Shown in pieces: positions 1 to 7,277 of a DNA stretch of 64,000 nt. How positions within the stretch are numbered: the stretch's first letter is position 1; every line of letters begins with the position of its first letter. The translations under genes and the position numbers were made by a program. The notes below the pieces were generated by a model that had not been told where the DNA came from, searched no databases, and was given only the letters and a program-made list of their open reading frames with translations. This stretch comes from Flavobacterium sp. ZT3R18 (GTDB lineage: Bacteria > Bacteroidota > Bacteroidia > Flavobacteriales > Flavobacteriaceae). The stretch covers positions 1 to 64,000 of the forward strand of contig NZ_VJZS01000022.1 of the NCBI RefSeq assembly GCF_007097385.1. The letters run 5' to 3'.

Positions 1-2
1 AA

Positions 3-248
3 AGTGCAGGAGTTGATAAATCTACCACTGTTGGCGCAATACTCCATACAACTGTAGGCGGAGATAGTATGCTGAATGTTGCTGGGAAATTACATGAAAT
101 GATTGAGGGCGATGTACATAGTGAGAGTAAACAAGGGCATACAACCATTAGTGAGAAAAAGATAGTAGCCCAATCAGAAAAAAATCACGAAGTACATTCA
201 CAGGCTGAAATTTTGCACAATGCAGCCGAAAAAAGCAAAAACCATTAA
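3..248 (+). CDS. VgrG-like T6SS tip protein, C-terminal end (partial)
   Basis: This reading frame is open from the window edge and stops at 246-248, giving the last 81 residues of a larger protein. The sequence has the short repeating hydrophobic/polar pattern of a beta-helical spike, with segments such as TVGAILHTTVGGDSMLNVAG. A second, related-looking module with the conserved VgrG/DUF2345-like motif IEDPSGNTW lies at 2757, and the next gene starts 3 bases after this stop. I infer the C-terminal needle of a VgrG-type tip protein of the Bacteroidetes T6SS (subtype iii). The N-terminal part is outside the window, so the family call rests on repeat character and context. Confidence 0.55.
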   Translation, partial: SAGVDKSTTVGAILHTTVGGDSMLNVAGKLHEMIEGDVHSESKQGHTTISEKKIVAQSEKNHEVHSQAEILHNAAEKSKNH

Positions 249-251
249 GAT

Positions 252-1973
252 ATGAAACTTAGATATGTAAAAGGAAACATTACAGAGATTACTGGAGGAG
301 ATCGTAAAATATATGCCAAAGAAGGCTATGAAATTCACTCTAACGCACAAATTATTCATAGTGCCAAAGATGGGCATAAACATGGAGATCCAGGAAGCCC
401 GCCAAAGGACAAAAAAATAAGAGATGTAGTAATGTTCGTTGCGGGAACAACAGATCCAATAAATACTAAAGGGGGAAAACACCAAGCAAACACCGAATAC
501 TGGAGAGGAGTTGATGAAAAGACAAAAAAAGAAACAAAAGCAAGTATAAATAATTTTTGGCATAAAATTACAGAACTGAAACCTCAATATCTTGATTTGA
601 ATATTGAGGGGGACTTTTTTAGTTGGTCTGGAGATAATGATACTAAGGAAAGAAATCTTGCTGCAGATAGATTACTTGATTTGTTTCTGAGAGTTTATAA
701 ATTCTGGAAAAATCAAGAAGTACATTTACATTTGATTGGGCATTCGCACGGGGGGAACGTAATTAACCAATTTACGGAGTTAATAGCAACGAATGAACAC
801 TTTCCTAAATTGTGGAAAATAAAAAGTATAACCTATTTATCGACACCCTTTTTCCAAAAGAAACACCAGCTTAATCATGCCAAATTACATAAAGATTGCA
901 AGATTATCAATGTGCATAACGAATATGATTTAACACAACAACTTGTAGCTGACTTTAGTTTAGTTAATTTGGAAGGATTATTAAAGTCTTTTCAAATGGA
1001 GAAGTTTAAAACAGGTATAGAAACACTTAAAAGTGTAAATACTGATACTATTACAATTTATCTTAAAGGTATAGGTTTTAGTGATAGTCATAAGAAAAGA
1101 GCAATTCCAGCATGGAAAGAAATGGCAAAAGCTTTTTTAGGAATGAATATAATAATATCGGAATTTATCAAGTACATTAATTCGCTGAAAATTGAAAATT
1201 CAAATCTGCAAAAAGAAAAAGATTCATTTATTAATCTTTTGAATAATTTACTACAATGGACTTATGATGTATATAATAATTATAATGTTGGCATAAAAGA
1301 AGGGTATGACAAAGCAAAATGGGCAAATAATTTAAACTTGACTCAGGGGTTAAAAGTTTTAAATATTTTGTTTGATATTAAAAGTAATCCGAAAGACAGT
1401 TATATATTAAAATTATTGGCAGGTATTTTTGGAGAAAAGAAAGGGTTGACAGACAGCATTGACGAAACATCTTGGACTCCAAAAAAGCAAACCAAAGGAC
1501 TACCTATTTTAGATGTACCAATCTTTGGAAGTGACCCATATAACTCTAGGAATAAAAAAAAGCAATTTGTTGCTTTTTTAAAGGGAACACAAAGTGCTGT
1601 ACATAGTAGAAATTTGGAAGATATGTTAATGCGGTTATTTAGTCAGTTTATTAAACCTCCTGCATTGAAAGATTTTATTGATTATATAGACTATTCTGAA
1701 AATATTATAACAGGTGATTTAGATACACAACTAAAAATGTTAAGAGGAAATTTTGAGAGGTATTATTTATTTGTCAATAAATATCATGCTGGATTAGTTA
1801 CAGAGAAAGATGAAAAAAACACAAAATTAGATTTAGACAAAAAACCAGGGTCAATTCCCTACTTAGCAATGGTATCACACAGTTTAAGTCACACACAATT
1901 TTGGAAAGATGTTGAAGATGGATTAAAAAGTGCCTTCAGTTCAGGAAAAAACCCAGGATATAAAAAGAAATAA
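252..1973 (+). CDS. Putative T6SS lipase-type effector (alpha/beta hydrolase, GHSHGG)
   Basis: A 573-residue protein. Residues 1-45 look like a continuation of the tip-protein needle (repeated short strands, KGNITEITGG). Residues 55-200 resemble an alpha/beta-hydrolase: a strand FVAGT near 62-66 (possible oxyanion loop) and a nucleophile elbow GHSHGG with Ser165. The acid and His of the triad cannot be fixed by eye. There is no signal peptide, as expected for VgrG-delivered cargo. It starts 3 bases after the VgrG-like gene and overlaps the next gene by one base, so it sits where a tip-linked effector would. Phospholipase/lipase activity is inferred from the motif and position; another serine-hydrolase activity is possible. 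Confidence 0.6.
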   Translation: MKLRYVKGNITEITGGDRKIYAKEGYEIHSNAQIIHSAKDGHKHGDPGSPPKDKKIRDVVMFVAGTTDPINTKGGKHQANTEYWRGVDEKTKKETKASINNFWHKITELKPQYLDLNIEGDFFSWSGDNDTKERNLAADRLLDLFLRVYKFWKNQEVHLHLIGHSHGGNVINQFTELIATNEHFPKLWKIKSITYLSTPFFQKKHQLNHAKLHKDCKIINVHNEYDLTQQLVADFSLVNLEGLLKSFQMEKFKTGIETLKSVNTDTITIYLKGIGFSDSHKKRAIPAWKEMAKAFLGMNIIISEFIKYINSLKIENSNLQKEKDSFINLLNNLLQWTYDVYNNYNVGIKEGYDKAKWANNLNLTQGLKVLNILFDIKSNPKDSYILKLLAGIFGEKKGLTDSIDETSWTPKKQTKGLPILDVPIFGSDPYNSRNKKKQFVAFLKGTQSAVHSRNLEDMLMRLFSQFIKPPALKDFIDYIDYSENIITGDLDTQLKMLRGNFERYYLFVNKYHAGLVTEKDEKNTKLDLDKKPGSIPYLAMVSHSLSHTQFWKDVEDGLKSAFSSGKNPGYKKK

Positions 1974-2329
1974 TGATGAAAAATATTCAAAAGTTAGTTT
2001 TAATTAGTTTGTTAATATTTGTTTTTTCAACAATAGGTATGACATGTCTGTATTTTTTAGTACACAGATTTGCAGCAGTGTATAATTTAAAATACATAAC
2101 TACAGTAATTACTCAAGTTGGAATGATTGCTGCAATTATTCCAAGTATGATATTTTCATTAATTTATTCTTTAATAAAAATATTGAAGAGTAAATGGTTA
2201 CTTTCTTTTTTAATATTGGTTCTATTTGGTTTTTTAATACTTGTAATTTTCCAACTCAGTTTGGTTATGGTTTTTTACCACCTCGATGATTCTAACTCAT
2301 TTTTAAGTTCTCTTATGGAAATTTTTTGA
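1973..2329 (+). CDS. Small membrane protein, candidate immunity protein (paralogue 1)
   Basis: 118 residues with three hydrophobic segments (about 8-30, 42-68 and 74-102). Its ATG overlaps the stop of the putative lipase gene by one base, so the two are translationally coupled. It aligns along its length with the next gene: both have STIG near the N-terminus, a TQ.. segment with I.A.I, and K..WLLS. A membrane location facing the periplasm suits protection against a lipase or membrane-active effector. This is inference from position and topology; no family was recognised. Confidence 0.5.
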   Translation: MMKNIQKLVLISLLIFVFSTIGMTCLYFLVHRFAAVYNLKYITTVITQVGMIAAIIPSMIFSLIYSLIKILKSKWLLSFLILVLFGFLILVIFQLSLVMVFYHLDDSNSFLSSLMEIF

Positions 2330-2369
2330 GGTTGTTAACTTTTCGTCTAATGGCTTAAAACGGTAAAAT

Positions 2370-2705
2370 ATGACAGATTTTAAAAAAAACAGTATCATTA
2401 CTATTGTAATTTTTATCATTTCTACGATAGGTATTACATATTGGTACATCTCAATAGATTCTTCGCAGAATTTAAGTACAAAAAAGATTTTTACTATAGT
2501 GACACAAATAAGTTTAATAGGAGCATTAATAACTACTTTATCTCTTTTACTAATCTACTATTTGACAAAAAAAATAAAAAATATATGGCTATTGTCATGT
2601 TTGTTATTTATTTTGGCAGTTATTTTTATATTTTTAACGTATTGGTTTTTTATTTATATGTTTAATTTCGAACTCAATGAAGCCGAATCTCTTAAAATGC
2701 GTTAA
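2370..2705 (+). CDS. Small membrane protein, candidate immunity protein (paralogue 2)
   Basis: 111 residues with three predicted membrane helices. It is a diverged duplicate of the preceding gene (shared STIG.T, TQ....GA.I and K..WLLS positions) and lies 40 bases after it. Tandem immunity paralogues behind one effector are a known arrangement in T6SS loci. No catalytic motif is visible. The immunity function is inferred only. Confidence 0.45.
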   Translation: MTDFKKNSIITIVIFIISTIGITYWYISIDSSQNLSTKKIFTIVTQISLIGALITTLSLLLIYYLTKKIKNIWLLSCLLFILAVIFIFLTYWFFIYMFNFELNEAESLKMR

Positions 2706-2756
2706 TTGCAATTAAGTTTCTCTCTTTTTACTTAATTCCCTCGCTCCGGAACCAAA

Positions 2757-3179
2757 ATGATTTTTAATGATGCTGAGGGAAGTGTTTACATAGAAGACCC
2801 AAGTGGCAATACTTGGAAAATGGACGGTCAGGGGAATATTGAGGTCAATGCACCGAAGAATTTTACAGTGAATGCGTCAGATATTATTATGAATGCTCTA
2901 AAAACTGTTTCGGTATCAGCAGGTACTAATATTACCGAAACTGCGGGTATAGATTATTCAATTTCTGCAGGTGCAATGATCACTCAAAAGGCAGAAGCTG
3001 ATTATATGCTAATGGCAAAAAACATAACAAAGATTGCTAGTGATAAATATTCGGCCGATGCTAAAGACATCTCTCGAAATGCATCTGGAAAAATTGAAGC
3101 CATTTCTGTAAAAGAACACATCCAAAATAGCAAAGGCAAAATACAGAATCTATCCGGAGAAAAATCATTAAATGCATAA
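2757..3179 (+). CDS. Detached VgrG C-terminal module (5'-truncated copy)
   Basis: 140 residues beginning MIFNDAEGSVYIEDPSGNTW, the conserved strand region where the VgrG base passes into the C-terminal needle, followed by beta-helix-like repeats (VNASDIIMNALKTVSVSAGT). The frame continues upstream without an ATG to 2736, encoding FPRSGTK directly before Met1, and meets a stop at 2733-2735. This therefore looks like the 3' end of a vgrG gene cut off from its body rather than a native short gene. The ATG used may be fortuitous. It is followed after 3 bases by the caspase-like protein gene, the same spacing as the upstream vgrG-effector pair. Confidence 0.55.
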   Translation: MIFNDAEGSVYIEDPSGNTWKMDGQGNIEVNAPKNFTVNASDIIMNALKTVSVSAGTNITETAGIDYSISAGAMITQKAEADYMLMAKNITKIASDKYSADAKDISRNASGKIEAISVKEHIQNSKGKIQNLSGEKSLNA

Positions 3180-3182
3180 GTT

Positions 3183-4511
3183 ATGGGTGTAATAAATATA
3201 TTTGCAAATGATTTTATAGAAAATGCATCAGGTAGTATTATTGAAGATGGCGGGGAAATTGTAAATCTATCCGAAGCAAAAGTAGTCCAAAATGGTGCAA
3301 AAGGTGTAGATTATGATAAAAACAAGGATAGAAAACCACCAACAGATATTAGAATTACCAAAGTTGAAGGTCCATTTGATGATAAAGGCAAAATAGTGGA
3401 TAAAATTGTTTTAGGAACTTTCTATGTTTACAAAGCTACAACTTCTAGAAAACCAACAGTTACAGAAATTGGTTTACTTAAATGGTCCGTGAAATTTGAT
3501 AATGGCGAACGATTAATTATAAATGGAGTAGCTTCTCTCAACAAATTAGACGGAGATAAGATAATTATACAATTGGTTTTTAAACATGATTTTGAAAAAG
3601 CAAGGATTTATGCTTTTTATCAAAAAGCGGATGAAGATGTAAGTGTTAAGTTAAATTTAGAATTAAAAGAAGTAATAGTAATAATAGGTACAGAACAGCA
3701 TTCTCAAACATATGGGAATAAGTTAATGTTTCCTGCTCAAGCCGTTAGAGAAATCAAACAAAATTACTCTAAGAATAAATACATTACATTATTAATTTTT
3801 ACTGATGGATTTAACACTGAAGAACTCAAAATTATCGAAAGAGACTCTAAAAAGCATAATAAAAATGCAACGTTAATTAAAATTAATACTGTTGATGAGC
3901 TTATAAAATATATTAATTACGGTAATCATTTAATTAAAAGAGATGAAATAAAAATTGACGTATTGAAAATATTTTCACATGGGCTACCTAGTATTATTGA
4001 TTTTGGATTAGATGGCAAAAACAGTTCTTTGCAACAATTTAACACAAATAATGCTAAGCAATTAAAATCAACCTCATTTGTAAACAAACCTATTGTTTTC
4101 TCATATGCTTGTAGAACAGGAAATAGTGATAACAGTATACTAGCATATAGTCCAACTTATAAATATGATGAAACTTCGATAAAATTAGTAAAACCCGAAG
4201 AAAGTCTAGCTCAAATATTAGCTGAACAATTAAATGCTACAGTCTACGCTTATTTAAGAAGAAGTAATTACACACCAACTTGGGTTGAAGGAAGTGACAA
4301 AGAATACAAGAAAAAATACTCAAAAATTGAAGATGAAGAAGTTAGCAACCCAATAAATCCAAAGGATTGGTTTAGAACTGGGTGGGACGAAGCATTATGG
4401 AACACAGAAGGCGCATACACATTACCTAGGTCTGGAGATTGTCCAGGAGGCATTCTTCCAAAAGGTATGTTTAAGTTTGAAAAAGGAAAAAAACCAGTCT
4501 TAAAACAATAA
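3183..4511 (+). CDS. Putative T6SS effector with caspase-like (clan CD) dyad
   Basis: 442 residues. Residues 1-45 are needle-like repeats. About 50-165 is a beta-rich domain (IRITKVEGP...), possibly an adaptor domain. About 166-442 is alpha/beta. In this part a strand ending in FSHG puts a His-Gly pair at 266-267, and a hydrophobic strand IVFSYAC puts Ala-Cys at 309-310 followed by RTG. HG...AC at this spacing is the signature of clan CD cysteine peptidases (caspase, clostripain, gingipain, CHAT). No signal peptide. It follows the detached VgrG module and precedes a membrane protein gene. Peptidase activity is inferred from the motif pair only; the C-terminal 130 residues match nothing I know. 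Confidence 0.5.
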   Translation: MGVINIFANDFIENASGSIIEDGGEIVNLSEAKVVQNGAKGVDYDKNKDRKPPTDIRITKVEGPFDDKGKIVDKIVLGTFYVYKATTSRKPTVTEIGLLKWSVKFDNGERLIINGVASLNKLDGDKIIIQLVFKHDFEKARIYAFYQKADEDVSVKLNLELKEVIVIIGTEQHSQTYGNKLMFPAQAVREIKQNYSKNKYITLLIFTDGFNTEELKIIERDSKKHNKNATLIKINTVDELIKYINYGNHLIKRDEIKIDVLKIFSHGLPSIIDFGLDGKNSSLQQFNTNNAKQLKSTSFVNKPIVFSYACRTGNSDNSILAYSPTYKYDETSIKLVKPEESLAQILAEQLNATVYAYLRRSNYTPTWVEGSDKEYKKKYSKIEDEEVSNPINPKDWFRTGWDEALWNTEGAYTLPRSGDCPGGILPKGMFKFEKGKKPVLKQ

Positions 4512-4515
4512 AAAA

Positions 4516-4956
4516 ATGGAAACATCATGTAAACCTTTTGTAACTGGCTTATTTTGTTCTATTCTAACAATTATTCAAGCATATCTATCAATGGGGCAAT
4601 ATGCAAATGAATTATCTTCGGGTTGCATAAAATGTTCTTTCAATGAAATATTAATCAAACAAGTTATTTTTTTAATTCTAATACCTGTTGCTTTAATCCA
4701 TTTTTTTTTAAAAAAGCTTATTAAAAAAGACTATGTAACCATAATTGTGATAATAATCTATTTAATTATTGTATGGTTAAAAGTAATAAATACGGATATC
4801 TTTGAGACAAGAGTGTCTAGCTGGAGTTCATTTTCTAGTGAAGATGTAGATTCTTTTGTTTTTAAGCAATCATTTATACCAATTTTAATTTGTATCACTG
4901 TTTATATAGTATTCATTTTAATTTTAAACAAACACACTAAAAAAACTTTAAAATAG
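4516..4956 (+). CDS. Four-TM membrane protein, candidate immunity protein
   Basis: 146 residues with hydrophobic segments at about 8-25, 48-66, 73-91 and 118-138. It begins 4 bases after the stop of the caspase-like gene, so it is probably co-transcribed with it. I recognise no family. By analogy with the first effector cassette it may be the cognate immunity protein, though a membrane protein would only shield against a peptidase acting in the periplasm or at the membrane. Confidence 0.4.
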   Translation: METSCKPFVTGLFCSILTIIQAYLSMGQYANELSSGCIKCSFNEILIKQVIFLILIPVALIHFFLKKLIKKDYVTIIVIIIYLIIVWLKVINTDIFETRVSSWSSFSSEDVDSFVFKQSFIPILICITVYIVFILILNKHTKKTLK

Positions 4957-4967
4957 ACTTAGAACAA

Positions 4968-5552
4968 ATGAAAAGGATAATGTTAATTTTTGTCGTTAGC
5001 ATAACTGTATTTTATTGTTTAATATTACTTGTAAAAAATATAAACTGGAATAGAAATCATTCTGTTGGTGAAGTAGTAGATACTTTTAACGGCGTAAAAA
5101 TCTACTACAACGGTGGTGTAAGTAATTCTGAAGGAAGAAACTTAACCGAAGACGGATATAATATTGGTGTAAAATACCAATGTGTCGAGTTTGTAAAAAG
5201 ATATTATTATGAATATTTACACCACAGAATGCCAGATACTTACGGAAATGCCATTGATTATTATGACACTACTCTCAAGGACAGCATGTACAACACAAAA
5301 AGAAACCTAATACAATTCTCAAACCCAAGTAAGGCAAAACCAAAAGAAAATGATATCATTATTTTCGACAAAACGATCTTTAATCGGTATGGACATGTTG
5401 CAATTGTAAGCAAAGTCGAGGACAGTTTGATCGAAATCATTCAACAAAATCCAGGTCCATTTGCTTGTTCGAGAGAAAAAATAAAACTTAGAAAACAAAA
5501 CAATTTTTGGATTATTGACAACAAAAGAATTCTTGGACGTTTATCGAAATGA
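4968..5552 (+). CDS. CHAP-domain protein with N-terminal membrane anchor
   Basis: 194 residues. Residues 4-22 form one hydrophobic anchor or uncleaved signal. The rest is a CHAP (Cys/His amidohydrolase/peptidase) domain: Cys72 in YQCVEFVKRYY and His143 in YGHVAIVSK are the expected catalytic pair, and ENDIIIFD is the strand before His. CHAP enzymes cut peptidoglycan peptides or glutathionylspermidine. It starts 11 bases after the four-TM gene. An N-terminal anchor is odd for T6SS cargo, so it may be an exported housekeeping amidase, a third effector, or an accessory of the island. Confidence 0.65.
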   Translation: MKRIMLIFVVSITVFYCLILLVKNINWNRNHSVGEVVDTFNGVKIYYNGGVSNSEGRNLTEDGYNIGVKYQCVEFVKRYYYEYLHHRMPDTYGNAIDYYDTTLKDSMYNTKRNLIQFSNPSKAKPKENDIIIFDKTIFNRYGHVAIVSKVEDSLIEIIQQNPGPFACSREKIKLRKQNNFWIIDNKRILGRLSK

Positions 5553-6162
5553 TTAGTTTTACAAAGATATGAGTCTTCAGACTTTGTCTTTTTTCAAATG
5601 TTCTTGAAAGGCGTAAATTTAACATGAGTCTCCTGACTTTTTCCGTAAATATCGTAGAAATTCAACACGTTTACTTATAAATAGAAACACATCTACTTTA
5701 AATAGAAACAAAAAAACTATAAAATGGCAGGTATGTTAGTTTATAGTTTTTTATAACTTTTGAAAATCATGTAGTTCTAAAAAAAATCACGGAAAAAGTA
5801 GGGAGACCTTTTGTCATATTTGGTGCTTTCAAGAACTTAGTACTAAATCACCCAAAATGTATATTTATCCTGTTTTCTTGACAAACACTAATACTTCATG
5901 GACTAATAGAGGTTCTTCTACTTTTTTTATACTATCAAATCTATGTTTCGTCTTGAAATAAAGATAACTGATTTGAAAAAAAAGGGGATATGTTGAATCA
6001 GATTATGAACAATATCCAGTTTTAATCGCAGATCTTTTTATTATGCATGGATGTCTTATCCTAAAAAACAGATACAAATTTTTTTAAAACATAAATAGTA
6101 TGTAGTTTTTCTGATTAATACACTATTTTTAACCTCAAAAAACAACACTTTAAAAAACAGTT
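5553..6162. other. 610-base intergenic region before cobW
   Basis: No convincing gene. It contains two similar short motifs (GAGTCTTCAGACTTT and GAGTCTCCTGACTTT, near 5570 and 5624) and the inverted repeat noted separately. No cobalamin riboswitch (no GCCACTG/B12 box) is visible upstream of cobW. It marks the border between the T6SS island and the cobalamin locus. Confidence 0.6.
5711..5752. repeat. 13-bp inverted repeat, terminator-like
   Basis: AAAAAACTATAAA at 5711-5723 is matched by its exact reverse complement at 5740-5752, with a 16-base loop. The stem is A/T only, so it would be weak as an intrinsic terminator. It lies 160 bases after the CHAP gene. Confidence 0.4.
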
Positions 6163-7200
6163 ATGACAAATAAAATTCCAGTTACTATTATTACCGGTTT
6201 TCTTGGATCGGGAAAGACCACAATTATTCGTAATTTATTAGAAAACAACAATGGGAAGCGATTGGCTGTTATTGTAAACGAATTTGGAGAAATGGGTATC
6301 GATGGCGAATTACTAAAATCTTGTTGTACCAACGAAGAGGACATCATGGAGTTGAGCAACGGTTGCGTTTGCTGTACCGTTCAAGACGAGTTTTTGCCGA
6401 TTATGCTACAATTGATGGAACGCAAAGATACTATCGACCATATTATAATTGAAACTTCGGGTCTTGCCTTGCCAAAACCGTTATTGCATGCCTTCAACTG
6501 GCCAGAGTTAAAACCGCAAATTACCGTAGATGCCGTAATTACCGTGGTTGATGCAGTGGGGCAGGCAACTGGTGAAATCTGTGACCGTGCTAGAGTCGAA
6601 GCGCAACGTCAAGCAGATGAATCCTTAGACCATGAAACCCCAATTGAAGAATTGTTTGAAGACCAATTGTCTTGCGCTGATTTGATTGTAATGACCAAAA
6701 AAGATTTACTCGATCAAGCGCAATTTGAAGAAGTACAGGCTATTATTGCTGCTAAAATTAGATCGAATGTAAAAATAGTAAGTGCCAATAAAGGACTGAT
6801 TGCCGCTGATATTCTGTTAGGAATTGGAGCCCAAGCCGAAAATGATTTGGCAAACCGTCATTCGCATCATGAAGAGGATCACGCCAATGGTCATGAACAC
6901 GAACACGACGATCATATTGACTCTGTAGTTGTCGAAATTACTGCGGTTCATACCCCGGAAACATTGGTTGCAACACTTAAACAAATTATCGAAGAACACG
7001 AGATTTATAGAATTAAAGGATTTATAAACGTTCCAGAAAAAGCGATGCGTATGGTTTTGCAAGGAGTATCGACCCGTTTCGAAAGTTATTTTGACCGTAA
7101 ATGGAAAGATAATGAAACCCGAAAAACGAGTTTGGTAATCATTGGAGACGAATTAGAACATAAAAATTTGCAACAAATTATCAACGAAAGATTGAATTAA
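6163..7200 (+). CDS. cobW: CobW-family GTPase/metallochaperone
   Basis: 345 residues of the COG0523 family. Walker A is GFLGSGKT (12-19), the metal site GCVCC places CxCC at 68-71, the base-recognition motif is TKKD (178-181), and a His-rich loop occupies about 233-252 (HSHH...HEHEHDDH). The CobW C-terminal domain follows (VHTPETLVATL...). COG0523 proteins load metals with GTP hydrolysis; next to cobN the likely job is cobalt delivery to the cobaltochelatase. Length is normal. It starts at ATG 6163 and is separated from cobN by 77 bases containing a terminator-like hairpin. Confidence 0.88.
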   Translation: MTNKIPVTIITGFLGSGKTTIIRNLLENNNGKRLAVIVNEFGEMGIDGELLKSCCTNEEDIMELSNGCVCCTVQDEFLPIMLQLMERKDTIDHIIIETSGLALPKPLLHAFNWPELKPQITVDAVITVVDAVGQATGEICDRARVEAQRQADESLDHETPIEELFEDQLSCADLIVMTKKDLLDQAQFEEVQAIIAAKIRSNVKIVSANKGLIAADILLGIGAQAENDLANRHSHHEEDHANGHEHEHDDHIDSVVVEITAVHTPETLVATLKQIIEEHEIYRIKGFINVPEKAMRMVLQGVSTRFESYFDRKWKDNETRKTSLVIIGDELEHKNLQQIINERLN

Positions 7201-7221
7201 CAGCAAATAGAGGGTATATTT

Positions 7222-7260
7222 GAATGGATAATCGACAGCTGTTGATTATCCATTTTTTTT
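7222..7260 (+). terminator. Intrinsic terminator between cobW and cobN
   Basis: AATGGATAATC (7223-7233) pairs with GATTATCCATT (7244-7254) and is followed directly by a run of T. It lies 18 bases before the cobN ATG, so it would terminate or attenuate transcription coming from cobW. Confidence 0.6.
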
Positions 7261-7277
7261 AAATTAGAACAGTACAA

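Noticed and set aside
5553..6162. Second cobalamin riboswitch before cobW
   Set aside because: No B12 box, no GCCACTG and no GGTG..ATCCGG block was found on the + strand.
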